NCBI RefSeq assembly: GCF_019655335.1
Contig: NZ_BPFD01000038.1
Coordinates: 1 to 45,286 of the forward strand
Length of the DNA: 45,286 bases
Direction: 5' to 3'
Source: Shewanella hafniensis
GTDB lineage: Bacteria > Pseudomonadota > Gammaproteobacteria > Enterobacterales > Shewanellaceae
Shown here: positions 1 to 7,793 of the stretch, piece after piece
Numbering within the stretch: position 1 is the stretch's first letter
Layout: every line of letters starts with the position of its first letter
Notes under the pieces: generated by a model
Seen by the model: the letters and a program-made list of their open reading frames with translations, nothing else
Told to the model about the DNA's origin: nothing
Databases searched by the model: none
Made by a program: the position numbers and the translations under genes

Positions 1-104
1 TCAATCAGTGCCTTAGAGGCCAGCATCAAGCTGTTTAATCGTTTTAGGTGAAGTTCTGGGCAGTATTGGTGTAAAGAATGTTGTAGGATATTGGCTTCGC
101 GCAT
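1..104 (-). CDS. IS10-like transposase, N-terminal fragment (runs off window)
   Basis: This is a partial DDE transposase of the IS4/IS10 group; only about 34 codons are inside the window. The visible peptide contains ILQHSLHQYCPELHLKRLNS, which closely follows the start of the IS10 transposase (ILHDSLYQFCPELHLKRLNS, recalled). ATG at 104 matches the IS10 start position. An in-frame ATG at 146 would add 14 residues, but it sits on the GATC leader, where IS10 has its weak, Dam-sensitive transposase promoter. The catalytic DDE residues lie outside the window, so I cannot say whether the element is active. Confidence 0.8.
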   Translation of the reverse strand, partial: MREANILQHSLHQYCPELHLKRLNSLMLASKALI

Positions 105-210
105 CTTGTTGTCCAAGTGTAGTTTTTGGCGAAACCATTTGATCATGCAACAAGATGCGCTTCCACCCTAATTTGATGATTTATTTGTAAATCATCAGGG
201 GATTCTTCAG
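1..210 (-). mobile_element. IS10-like (IS4 family) insertion sequence, terminal fragment
   Basis: The minus strand starts at 210 with CTGAAGAATCCCCTGATGAT, very close to the outer end of IS10 as I remember it (CTGATGAATCCCCTAATGAT). It continues through a GATC-containing leader (141-144) into a transposase reading frame that leaves the window at base 1. The outer end and transposase N-terminus are therefore here and the rest lies outside. Bases 211-219 (cattaagcg) would be one copy of the 9-bp target duplication typical of this family; the partner cannot be seen. IS10 assignment is from recalled sequence and protein similarity. Confidence 0.85.
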
Positions 211-399
211 CATTAAGCGTCCTTATGCTATCGCGTCAGACGCTCGTCCCTGATTCGACTGACGCTATCTCGGCATCCATGCCTCGCTCACGCAACGAAC
301 GCAAATGCCCTGCGGCAACTCCGAGGGGATGTGTATTCTGTTGCTTCGGAGTTGTCCGTGATTTGCTTGAAAAACATGCAAATCAGTCTTTATTATATT
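211..399. other. Non-coding segment with hairpins between IS end and lipoprotein gene
   Basis: No credible gene. Inverted repeats are dense: GCGTCAG (233-239) with CTGACGC (259-265), the 25-bp repeat at 269-293, CAACTCCGA (316-324) with TCGGAGTTG (346-354), and gatttgc/gcaaatc just before the T-rich stretch near 390. The last hairpin has a T-rich tail only on the plus strand, so it is a poor terminator for the minus-strand gene that ends at 400. Confidence 0.6.
269..293 (-). repeat. Copy A of 25-bp palindromic repeat (inverted relative to copy B)
   Basis: The reverse complement of 269-293 is identical over 25 bp to 3271-3295. Its core GGCATGGATGCC is nearly palindromic. Weaker similarity continues on one side for about 40 more bases (around 294-334 here, 3230-3270 in copy B; both contain a tcccct block and a gagttg/aagttg block). 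These look like two diverged members of one repeat family, placed in opposite orientation on either side of the lipoprotein gene. Confidence 0.85.
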
Positions 400-3021
400 T
401 TATTTATTAGTGGCTATTGATACCCAACCACATGATGTACAAAGTGACGGGATATTCGTTCTATTTAACTGCTCACCATTTAGGTTTAATTCATATAGGT
501 CACCAGTAGCATTATCTAAAACTCTTATTACATCATTGGTGTCGATATCAATATCATTCACATTAATTTTTGGAGCAATAGTGGCTACAAACGTTGTTAC
601 ACCTGTATCGGTATTTATTGTAACTAGCTGTCTGCTTGTAAATCCGATGCCATATAAAGTGCCATTTGATGAATAGTCAATTCCAAAAATAACATCTTCT
701 TCACCACTTAAAGAAAGTTCACTTAACACGGTTCCATCTTTTTCTAACTGATAAAGTTTAGTATGTTGTCGGTTATCGTCAGTATATTCTAGCTCTGAGG
801 TTCCCCAAAATTTTCCATTACTATCGATTGCTAAGCCATGCATTTTATTAGGCTGAGGGCCTTTTTTGATACATAGCGGTTGGCTTGGATCTACAGCTAG
901 CATTCCATTCGGTTGATAAGTACTTACAGAGTAAAGGATACCCTCTTTATCAATATCTAAAGCTCCCACATTCGAGCAAGCAGTTGTTTGAGCTTGCAAC
1001 ACCTCATCATAATTAGTACCAGAAAAACCATGATATTTATTTCCAGCTACAATGATTAAATCTATATTCTCTGATATTGGGTTTACACCTTCAACCACCG
1101 TAAGAGTAATTGAAGATGGTTCGCTGTCTTCTGTTCCATCATTAACGACAAGTGAAATGAGGTACTCGCCAGCCTTATCTACTTTAATACTAGGTGTTGC
1201 TGTTGTTGCATTATTCAAAGATGCAAAACTAGTAAATGGCTTAGAGTCTAACGACCAAATATAAGTTAATTGATCGCCATCGCCATCATAGCTGCTAGTA
1301 CCATCTAATTGTACAATAGTACCTGTATTTATGGATTGGTCCTGACCTGCATCTGCAACAGGTAACGCTGTAGGTGGAATATTATCTGCTAGAGTAACGG
1401 TGATATTCTTTTCTGTTTGTGCGCCATATTGATCAGTTGCATAAGCGGTTAAGGCATATTCTCCTGCGGCTTGATCTGTGTCGATTGAGATTTGACCACT
1501 CAAAGTAACTGTGTGCCCCTCAGGATCGGATACATCACTCTGTTTAATGAGAGTTATAATGCCTTGATTGGTATTCAATGAAATTGAGTTTGGTACTTCA
1601 ACACTAAATGTGGGTGCTTGATTTTTTACTATTTGATAGGACTGTGATTGATTGACTACGCTATTGTCTGAGCCATCAGTAACCGTTTGTGTTACATGAT
1701 AACTACCCTCAATGTTTGTTAGTTCTAGGCAGTATTGATTTGCGTCATTCTTTTGTCCAAAAGCAATGTTTTCAGCCAATCCATCACTGGAAGTTAGTTC
1801 AAGCGCTTCTGATACGTAGCTGCTATTATCTTCAACCGTAGTGGAAACACAGATATTGCCAACATCTAATCCACCATTATCATAAGGGACTGAGAAAGAT
1901 ATTTCATTAATAGACCCTACAGGATCTAATGCATCAATTATAACTTTTTCGCCTGCAATCTTACCAATCAGGCTAGAGTTGAACGTTGTACCTTCAAATT
2001 CAACGGTTCGTGAACATTCCAGAGTAAATTTATTGTTATCATCAATCAGTTCATCAATATCATTAACTATGTCATTCACATTTAGCAAATAAGTCGAGTT
2101 TGTTTTTGATAAGGTGTAATTGCCACATATCACATCATGCATGTTTCCTTCTAATGTGATTCCAGATCCTGTTGATGCGGATGAGACAGTAGTACCATTT
2201 ACTGTAGTTTCAATTGTTAACGTAATATTTTGAGCTGTATATTCTAAGTTGGAGGCCGCGCTTGAATAGCTTGAAATTGCTGTTTGAGCTTTTAATAATT
2301 TTTTATTGACGCTTTTTGCTTGAGTGGTGGTAAAACATTCCATTGGATATACTACATCTGAGCTAGGTACGGTTACTCCTGAAGTATCTTTTTGAACTTC
2401 TAAAAGCTTGTGTGGGACAGAAGAGCCACATACGCCATAAGGGGATTCGTTTTGAGCTAATTGTTTGTCATTTAGTGGAGTGTCTAGGTAACCAATGTTG
2501 ACATTACTTGCACTTGTTGAAATACCAAGTAGTTCAGTACCTTCGTAGCTACCGCCACTGACGAATCCGCTGACGCTATTTTCTAAATGAGAGATAACAT
2601 CTTCGGTGTTTGGCAGAACACTTAAGTCAACATTAGATGTTGTTGAAGCTCCTTTGCTGTCATTAGCTTTAACTGAAACTTTATAGTCACCTGCTTCAGG
2701 TGCAACAAAGCTAGCTTGGTGGGTGAAATTAAGCTCACCAGAGTATTCTTCAAGGTTTACTTCTACATTGCCCAATTCGGCAGTCCCAGATATAGAATCA
2801 CCATCACTATCTGTTATTGTTAATAAGACTGTAAAATTATCGTTTCTTTCAATAGCTGTACTATTTGCTTCATCAACGACAGAGCTTGTTGAGCTTATTA
2901 CAGGAGCTTGGTTTACAGGAGGAGTTGTTACTTCTTCATTTCCTCCAGAACTACCACCGCCACACGCAGTTATATTAAGAATAGCTAATAAAATTGCTAA
3001 TTTTGGGAATGTCGACTTCAT
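400..3021 (-). CDS. Large lipoprotein with Ig/PKD-like domains and C-terminal propeller-like region
   Basis: This predicted exported lipoprotein is 873 residues from the chosen start. The longer frame to 3081 adds 20 polar residues before the signal. I start at the internal ATG at 3021 because AAGGAAG sits just upstream and MKSTFPKLAILLAILNITAC is a textbook lipoprotein signal (lipobox ITAC) followed by a Gly/Ser linker. Next come an Ig/cadherin-like domain (about residues 35-140, with TITDSDGDSISG), a long unassigned middle, another Ig-like stretch, a PKD-like domain (PVADAGQDQSINTGTIVQLD) and a C-terminal region of short repeats (AIDSNGKFWGT, DIDTNDVIRVLD) resembling a beta-propeller. The gene is clearly more AT-rich than its neighbours and sits between an IS end and palindromic repeats, which suggests horizontal acquisition. 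Function unknown; surface binding or adhesion is a guess. Confidence 0.85.
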   Translation of the reverse strand: MKSTFPKLAILLAILNITACGGGSSGGNEEVTTPPVNQAPVISSTSSVVDEANSTAIERNDNFTVLLTITDSDGDSISGTAELGNVEVNLEEYSGELNFTHQASFVAPEAGDYKVSVKANDSKGASTTSNVDLSVLPNTEDVISHLENSVSGFVSGGSYEGTELLGISTSASNVNIGYLDTPLNDKQLAQNESPYGVCGSSVPHKLLEVQKDTSGVTVPSSDVVYPMECFTTTQAKSVNKKLLKAQTAISSYSSAASNLEYTAQNITLTIETTVNGTTVSSASTGSGITLEGNMHDVICGNYTLSKTNSTYLLNVNDIVNDIDELIDDNNKFTLECSRTVEFEGTTFNSSLIGKIAGEKVIIDALDPVGSINEISFSVPYDNGGLDVGNICVSTTVEDNSSYVSEALELTSSDGLAENIAFGQKNDANQYCLELTNIEGSYHVTQTVTDGSDNSVVNQSQSYQIVKNQAPTFSVEVPNSISLNTNQGIITLIKQSDVSDPEGHTVTLSGQISIDTDQAAGEYALTAYATDQYGAQTEKNITVTLADNIPPTALPVADAGQDQSINTGTIVQLDGTSSYDGDGDQLTYIWSLDSKPFTSFASLNNATTATPSIKVDKAGEYLISLVVNDGTEDSEPSSITLTVVEGVNPISENIDLIIVAGNKYHGFSGTNYDEVLQAQTTACSNVGALDIDKEGILYSVSTYQPNGMLAVDPSQPLCIKKGPQPNKMHGLAIDSNGKFWGTSELEYTDDNRQHTKLYQLEKDGTVLSELSLSGEEDVIFGIDYSSNGTLYGIGFTSRQLVTINTDTGVTTFVATIAPKINVNDIDIDTNDVIRVLDNATGDLYELNLNGEQLNRTNIPSLCTSCGWVSIATNK

Positions 3022-3263
3022 AATTAACTTCCTTATTGATTGTTGATTCCATTGCGAAATCTTAAATTTATTAACACTCATAATTTAACCACGAAAAGGC
3101 TTGCTTGCACAGTTGCATATGTGGGACAGAACGTTTAAACGAGACACCCATTGTTAAATTTTTTTCCAGGAATGATAGGGCTGGAAAACTCTTTTAGGAT
3201 TAACAGCCTGTACCGGAGGTTCAGAAGTTCATCTCCCCTGCGAAGTTGCTGAGGGGCGTTGAA

Positions 3264-3343
3264 GAAAATCGCGTGAGCGAGGCATGGATGCCGAGTTAGC
3301 TTTCGGGGTACAGGATGTACCATCGGAAGCGTTAGCGATTTTC
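3264..3343. repeat. Compound palindromic intergenic element containing copy B of the 25-bp repeat
   Basis: The outer arms are gaaaatcgc (3264-3272) and gcgattttc (3335-3343), a perfect 9-bp pair. Nested inside are ggcat/atgcc within the 25-bp repeat at 3271-3295, and GGTACA/TGTACC flanked by imperfect gctttcg/cggaagc arms. The whole block could fold as one long branched hairpin. It resembles the mobile palindromic intergenic repeats (REP/MITE type) of bacterial genomes; I do not know this family by name. Confidence 0.7.
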
Positions 3344-3402
3344 GAATAAGCACGAAGCTAGTAACTAATGCATGTAACTTCGCTAGGGGCGTCTTGGAGC
3401 AT

Positions 3403-3434
3403 CCAAGGAGGATAGGACGAGTAGTCCTCCTTGG
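3403..3434. repeat. Perfect 10-bp hairpin
   Basis: CCAAGGAGGA (3403-3412) and TCCTCCTTGG (3425-3434) are exact reverse complements separated by 12 bases. No T-tract follows on either strand, so it is unlikely to be a terminator. It is probably part of the same intergenic repeat block. One arm contains an SD-like AAGGAGG that would be hidden in a transcript. Confidence 0.75.
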
Positions 3435-3440
3435 TCGGGT

Positions 3441-3457
3441 GTGGGGTGAAGCCCCAC
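3441..3457. repeat. Small GC-rich hairpin
   Basis: GTGGGG and CCCCAC pair perfectly around the loop TGAAG, seven bases after the preceding 10-bp hairpin. This supports a multi-hairpin repeat unit covering roughly 3230-3460. Confidence 0.6.
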
Positions 3458-3600
3458 GACTTTGACTTTTTTAAAACGTATTAACAAACAAAATAATGCC
3501 TTATTTATATACTCATTGCTAAATTTTTCTAGTAAAAACAAATAGGTAAAACGTTACCAACGACTGGCCTGAATTGAGGCTGAGAAAGTCTCAGACGATG

Positions 3601-3630
3601 AAAAAAATGCCGCTACCAGGGAGTCGCGGC
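3601..3630 (-). terminator. Intrinsic terminator of the DGSG-repeat lipoprotein gene
   Basis: Read on the minus strand, GCCGC and GCGGC (plus-strand 3626-3630 and 3609-3613) form a hairpin followed by A and then TTTTTTT (plus-strand 3601-3607). It lies about 125 bases after the second stop codon of the lipoprotein frame, in the right orientation to end that transcript. Confidence 0.7.
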
Positions 3631-3645
3631 AAAATTGCAATAACT

Positions 3646-3705
3646 GCAAAGGGTGGGTAGAAGACTGACATCTTGGCTGGGAACCTTTGCAACATCAGTC
3701 TCTAC
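3646..3705. other. Structured region with two interleaved stems
   Basis: Stem 1 pairs GCAAAGG (3646-3652) with CCTTTGC (3684-3690). Stem 2 pairs GTAG-A-AGACTGA (3657-3668) with TCAGTCTCTAC (3695-3705): 11 base pairs with one bulged A. The stems interleave, so they are either a pseudoknot or alternatives. The region lies between the lipoprotein stop and its terminator, so on the minus strand it would be part of the 3' untranslated region. I recognise no known RNA family. Confidence 0.4.
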
Positions 3706-3753
3706 GCCGGGAAGTGGGTAAAACCTTTGGGTGTAGGGTGGCAAAATAGCGCG

Positions 3754-3831
3754 TTATTCCATGCTTACTGGGCCGTCGATTTTGTTAAATTTCACATCGC
3801 CAGAACCTGCCGCAAGAATCGTTAATCCCTA
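3754..3831 (-). pseudogene. C-terminal remainder of the DGSG-repeat protein after an in-frame TAG
   Basis: Directly after the TAG at 3829-3831 the same frame continues for 24 codons to TAA at 3754-3756, encoding GLTILAAGSGDVKFNKIDGP and a short end. LAAGSGDVKFN matches the repeat pattern of the main protein (DGSGDINVFN and similar), so this is almost certainly the original last repeat, cut off by a nonsense change such as AAG to TAG. Confidence 0.75.
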
Positions 3832-4536
3832 AGTGTTAAACACATTAATGTCGCCTGAGCCATCTGTGATGGTCACAGGACTCTGCACATTGGCGACTTC
3901 GATGTTGCCCGAGCCGTCATCAATTGCGATATTGCCGCGAATATCGGTCACCTTGATGGCACCAGAGCCATCGTCAATCTTGAGGTTACCGTTAATTTGA
4001 CTGACTTCAATGTCCCCTGAACCATCATCAATGCTGACATTGTTACCGCCGTTGATGATGAGTTCGCCTGAACCGTCTTTAACATTGATATCTGCTGTCA
4101 TCTTGTTGATCAAAATGGCACCTGAGCCGTCATCGATATCCAGTGCTAAATTCGCAGGCACTTGCAGTTTTAGGTCGATATAGGGCGAGTAATTATTAAA
4201 ACCGCTTTGTTCAAAATCGGCTTTGAGCTTGGCCTTGTTGGCCTTTTTCTCAAGGGTGAGAATGAGTTTGCTGTCGTTGCTGTCTTTATTACTATAGATA
4301 TCAGCGACGAGTTTAATTTGAGTTAGGCCTTCTACACCGATAATTTCGAGGCCGCCTGCGCCGGTTTCGGCAATCAGACCTTGTAAGTCTTGGCTATCGA
4401 GTATGAGTTCGCGTTGTTGGTGGTCTAAGTCTGGCATGCCTGCGGCGTTGACATTAATAATGCAGCCAGTGAGCGATACCCCTGCGGTAAACACCAATAT
4501 AAAAGCGAGGGTGAATATAAATGGACGTAGTGACAT
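3829..4536 (-). CDS. Lipoprotein with repeated DGSG beta-turn units (DUF4097-like), C-terminally truncated
   Basis: The product is 235 residues, starting at ATG 4536 after AAGGAAG. The N-terminus MSLRPFIFTLAFILVFTAGV is a signal with lipobox LTGC, so an outer-membrane or periplasmic lipoprotein is expected. From about residue 130 the unit IDDGSGDIEV recurs six times at roughly 19-21-residue spacing, typical of DUF4097/DUF2807-type right-handed beta-helical proteins. The function of this family is not established; envelope roles are often proposed. The frame stops at TAG (3829-3831), but a seventh repeat follows in frame, so the gene may be slightly truncated or read through. A minus-strand terminator at 3601-3630 closes the unit. 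Confidence 0.8.
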   Translation of the reverse strand: MSLRPFIFTLAFILVFTAGVSLTGCIINVNAAGMPDLDHQQRELILDSQDLQGLIAETGAGGLEIIGVEGLTQIKLVADIYSNKDSNDSKLILTLEKKANKAKLKADFEQSGFNNYSPYIDLKLQVPANLALDIDDGSGAILINKMTADINVKDGSGELIINGGNNVSIDDGSGDIEVSQINGNLKIDDGSGAIKVTDIRGNIAIDDGSGNIEVANVQSPVTITDGSGDINVFNT

Positions 4537-4680
4537 GTTAGCTTCCTTGTTTATCTGGCACTCGTTTTTCGGGTGAGTGCAGAGTAGTCTGGCGATGGAT
4601 AAGACATTGCACAGCCCATGCCAATTTTAAGTTTCATTTATAATCAAATGTTTAAACTAAAAGTGTCCGTGCTTTGCGGT

Positions 4681-4694
4681 GCGGACATGTCCGC
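4681..4694. promoter_or_regulatory. Perfect 14-bp palindrome between divergent genes
   Basis: GCGGACATGTCCGC is its own reverse complement. It lies in the 276-bp gap between the minus-strand lipoprotein (start 4536) and the plus-strand methyltransferase (start 4813). A related half-site GTCCG occurs just upstream at about 4674. This geometry suits a homodimeric repressor site, but no regulator is identified. Confidence 0.4.
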
Positions 4695-4812
4695 CAAATG
4701 AGTGATTTACTCACAGATTAGTGAAATTGCTTATTTATTAAGTTAGCTTGAGCCTCATAGGTCTGGCTGGGCAAACATACAGACAAGACAAAAAACATAA
4801 GAAGGGATGCAG

Positions 4813-5580
4813 ATGGATTATTTAACGACGAACAAAACGGCTTGGGATGCGCGCACTCGGGTACATTTAACTTCGGATTTTTATGATGTGGCGGGCTTCC
4901 TGCGTGGGAATAGCTCATTACGGGAAATTGAGCTGAGCGAGCTTGATGTGGTGGGGAAAAGTTTGCTGCATCTGCAATGTCATTTTGGCTTAGATACCCT
5001 GTCGTGGGCGCGCATGGGTGCCAGAGTCACAGGCGTCGATTTGTCTGAAGTGGCGATTGATGAAGCACAAAAGCTGGCGCAGCAGACACAGTTGTCCGCC
5101 GAGTTTATCTGTAGTGATGTTTACAGTGTGGCGGGTAAGGTTGAGCCGCAAGATATTGTGTTTACGTCTTATGGTGCCATTGTGTGGTTGCCGGATTTAA
5201 CCCTGTGGGCGCAGACGGTTGCCGACTGTTTAAAGCCGGGCGGACAGTTCTATATGGCTGAATTTCATCCGGCGCAGCAGTTGTTCGATGGTTATAGCTA
5301 TTTTAATCGGGGTGAGCCAGACATAGAGCTGGAGGGCACTTATACCGAAAATACCGATGATGAACAGCAAACCTTAATGTGTTGGTCGCACAGTCTATCG
5401 GAAGTGATCAATGCGTTATTGCAGGCGGGCTTAGTGTTAGAGTTCTTCCACGAGTTCGATTTTAGCCCGTACAACTGTTTCGAAGGGCTCGAAGCGCAAA
5501 CTGATGGCCGTTATGTGTTAACACACCAAGGGCAGAATGTGCCCTTAGTGTATAGCATTAGCGCTCGTAAGCCTGTGTAA
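4813..5580 (+). CDS. Class I SAM-dependent methyltransferase
   Basis: This is a predicted cytosolic methyltransferase of 255 residues; the substrate cannot be told from sequence. The SAM-binding motif I region is LLHLQCHFGLDTLSWARMGA (about residues 50-70), followed by VTGVDLS with the acidic residue of motif II. A later segment, DIVFTSYGAIVWLPDL, is the motif IV region. ATG codons occur at 4807 and 4813. The GAAGGG Shine-Dalgarno directly abuts the first, so I choose the second, with 6-base spacing. It is a single-gene unit: the upstream gene is divergent and the downstream peptidase is convergent, only 25 bases away. Confidence 0.85.
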   Translation: MDYLTTNKTAWDARTRVHLTSDFYDVAGFLRGNSSLREIELSELDVVGKSLLHLQCHFGLDTLSWARMGARVTGVDLSEVAIDEAQKLAQQTQLSAEFICSDVYSVAGKVEPQDIVFTSYGAIVWLPDLTLWAQTVADCLKPGGQFYMAEFHPAQQLFDGYSYFNRGEPDIELEGTYTENTDDEQQTLMCWSHSLSEVINALLQAGLVLEFFHEFDFSPYNCFEGLEAQTDGRYVLTHQGQNVPLVYSISARKPV

Positions 5581-5605
5581 TGCTTGCCGTTTGTGTTGGC
5601 GAGGA

Positions 5606-7660
5606 TTAACGACTACGGTAAACCGGATACTTAAGGTAGCGGTTATCGTAGTAAGGGCTGCGTTCATAGAACCAGCGCAGACGTGCCTCGGGATCGGCGG
5701 CAAATTCGGCGTTGGTTAGTGCCTTGTCGAACTCAGCCTGCAGCTTAGGATCATCTTTTAGCATCTTGGCTGCTAGCGGTTCAACCGCATAATCTTCAAT
5801 GTATTCAGTGCGGGTAAAGATAGGATTGAAGAAACCCCATTGCAGCAAAGAATCTGGCGATTGCGGCTCTAGCAGTAAAACAGCCAGATCGCCCAGCGGT
5901 TGATCTGTGCTGATTTTAATGGTGCCAGCGGGCAGAGTGGTGCTGACTTTAGTCAACTCTGACTCGGCTTTGACCGTTTGACGGCCCTCAAAATCCTTAG
6001 TGTTAAACACGGGATTACTGAGTTTATATTGCTGTAATTTAAGCTCTGTCGGTTTGGTCAGGCGCGTCATACGAATGCCGTGTATGTTCAAACGATCAAT
6101 CACTTGCGTCCATTGCGCCGGAATATAGTAAGCACTCGGACGAGTGACTTTAATATCGGGCACAGTCTCGGCGATCACGGGCAAGTTGGGGTACAGCTTA
6201 GGTTGACCGTTCCAGCGCACCACCTCTGTGCCGCTAATCGGACTCTGCTCTAGCTGGTAATCTATACCCTTAAAGTCCCAACCTTTTGCGAGCGGTGCCG
6301 ATTTCCACGTTAATGTAATCAGCGGCGAAGCGCGGTACTTATCTTCCTGAATCGCACTCTTCAGTTTAGTGGCCTGTTCGCCCACGGTTTTGAGGGTTTG
6401 CTCCAGCATCACATAGGTGCCAAGCACTCTTTGTTTAAAGGGTTTTAAGCTATGGTTTTCAATCAAAATAGTGGGTAAATGGCGGGCATCGCCATAACCG
6501 TTAGAGAAGCGTGGGCTAGGATTCCACAGCGACATGCCTTTGGTGATATCGGCGTTATCCACGGCAAAAATCAGCGGGCCGGGAATATGGCCTTGCTCGG
6601 TTAATGCCGCTTCAACCGCGGGTCTGTAGCTGTTTTCGAGCCAGCGGTAACTGGCTGGGCTTAACCCTTGGGCTAGGTTATAACCAAAGGTGACATCGTA
6701 TTGATAGTCGATGCCGTCGGTGACATGCACGTCGATATACAAGTCAGGTTGCCATACGTTGATTGCGCGCAGCATGTGCTGCATTTCTAAGGTATCGGCC
6801 TTGGCATAATCGCGGTTAAGGTTGAGATTATTTGCGGTAGTACGCCAACCCATATTCACAGGGCCGCGTTGATTCACGCGATTAAATTCGCCGCTGCGCT
6901 CATGGGCATCGACACTAAACATAGGCACAAACAAGAGGTTGGCTTTATCCAGCAGGGCGCTTTTATCGCCCTTAATAATGTCGCGTAGCAGCATCATGCT
7001 GGCATCTTTACCGTCGATTTCTCCGGCATGAATCCCCGCTTGCACTAACACAGTTGGCTTAGTGTTTTGCTTGAGGCGTGCCGATTCATTAATGCCTTCA
7101 CTGCTGGCGATATACATCCAAATATCGCGGCCCTGTGGGCTCTTACCTAAGCTAACCTTTTGTAATTTATCTGTCTCACCAGCCAGCTTGTCGAGCCAAG
7201 CGATAGTGGCATCGTAGCTTGGGCTCTCAATGCCACTACTTTGCTCAAACGGCGTTGCCCACTCATTATCGACACTCAACATGAGCGATTCGCTGGCGCC
7301 ATGCCAAGTGATACTCGGCGGTAAAATGGCATCGTTGACAAAGGTATTGGCTCGCTCAGGGATCGGTGCGGGCTCTGGCGCTACTGCCGCCGCATCGGTT
7401 ACGACATCCGCTGCGGATTCAGTTGCTTGGGTATTCGCAGCCGGATTCACATCCTGTGGCGCTGTTGCTACTGGGGTTTCAACTGGCGTTTTGTCGGTAA
7501 CGGTTTGCGCCGCAGCGACTGGCGTTGAGGCCGACAACTCAGTAGATGCTTGAGCTGTTTTGGCTAAGGTTTTTGCCTCGTTGGCAACAGCATCGACTGA
7601 GTAGAGACTGCCCGCAGAAAGGCAGGCAATGGCGATAACGGAGAGGGAAAATAAGCGCAT
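5606..7660 (-). CDS. Secreted M14-family zinc carboxypeptidase
   Basis: This is a 684-residue exported metallopeptidase. Residues 1-27 form a signal peptide (MRLFSLSVIAIACLSAGSLY). Residues 28-103 are a low-complexity Ala/Thr/Pro/Val-rich linker. The M14 catalytic domain follows: zinc ligands H211 and E214 in IHAGEIDGKD, third ligand H312 in YIDVHVTDG, and R283 in NLNRDYAK at the usual substrate-carboxylate position. LIENHSLKPF later in the chain may lie near the active site. Known M14 enzymes release C-terminal residues or cut peptidoglycan peptides; the substrate here is unknown. About 280 residues beyond the catalytic core are unassigned. It appears monocistronic, converging on the methyltransferase. 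Confidence 0.88.
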   Translation of the reverse strand: MRLFSLSVIAIACLSAGSLYSVDAVANEAKTLAKTAQASTELSASTPVAAAQTVTDKTPVETPVATAPQDVNPAANTQATESAADVVTDAAAVAPEPAPIPERANTFVNDAILPPSITWHGASESLMLSVDNEWATPFEQSSGIESPSYDATIAWLDKLAGETDKLQKVSLGKSPQGRDIWMYIASSEGINESARLKQNTKPTVLVQAGIHAGEIDGKDASMMLLRDIIKGDKSALLDKANLLFVPMFSVDAHERSGEFNRVNQRGPVNMGWRTTANNLNLNRDYAKADTLEMQHMLRAINVWQPDLYIDVHVTDGIDYQYDVTFGYNLAQGLSPASYRWLENSYRPAVEAALTEQGHIPGPLIFAVDNADITKGMSLWNPSPRFSNGYGDARHLPTILIENHSLKPFKQRVLGTYVMLEQTLKTVGEQATKLKSAIQEDKYRASPLITLTWKSAPLAKGWDFKGIDYQLEQSPISGTEVVRWNGQPKLYPNLPVIAETVPDIKVTRPSAYYIPAQWTQVIDRLNIHGIRMTRLTKPTELKLQQYKLSNPVFNTKDFEGRQTVKAESELTKVSTTLPAGTIKISTDQPLGDLAVLLLEPQSPDSLLQWGFFNPIFTRTEYIEDYAVEPLAAKMLKDDPKLQAEFDKALTNAEFAADPEARLRWFYERSPYYDNRYLKYPVYRSR

Positions 7661-7793
7661 GAAAAGAGTCCAGATATCGAATTTTTAATAGGACGGTATC
7701 TTTTCATTAAACGCCCCGTTAACGCAAGGGCGGTCAAGGGGTTATCTTGGTTCGCGAGAGTGATTTTTAGCTGTGATTCCCCGTGGTAACGGC

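Larger units (their letters stand above)
3022..3753. other. Repeat-rich intergenic region
   Basis: No convincing gene in about 730 bases. It contains the ribosome binding site of the minus-strand lipoprotein, a compound hairpin element (3264-3343), two perfect hairpins (3403-3434 and 3441-3457), a terminator (3601-3630) and a strongly structured stretch (3646-3705). Short open frames here have no ribosome binding site and are rich in Pro, Arg and Lys from the repeat sequence, so I do not call them. Confidence 0.6.

Noticed and set aside
300..400. Possible terminator for the first lipoprotein gene
   Set aside because: The hairpins here have a T-rich tail only on the plus strand; the gene is on the minus strand.
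3135..3353. Minus-strand frame of 72 codons in the repeat region
   Set aside because: It is composed of the palindromic repeat sequence and lacks a ribosome binding site or any known domain.
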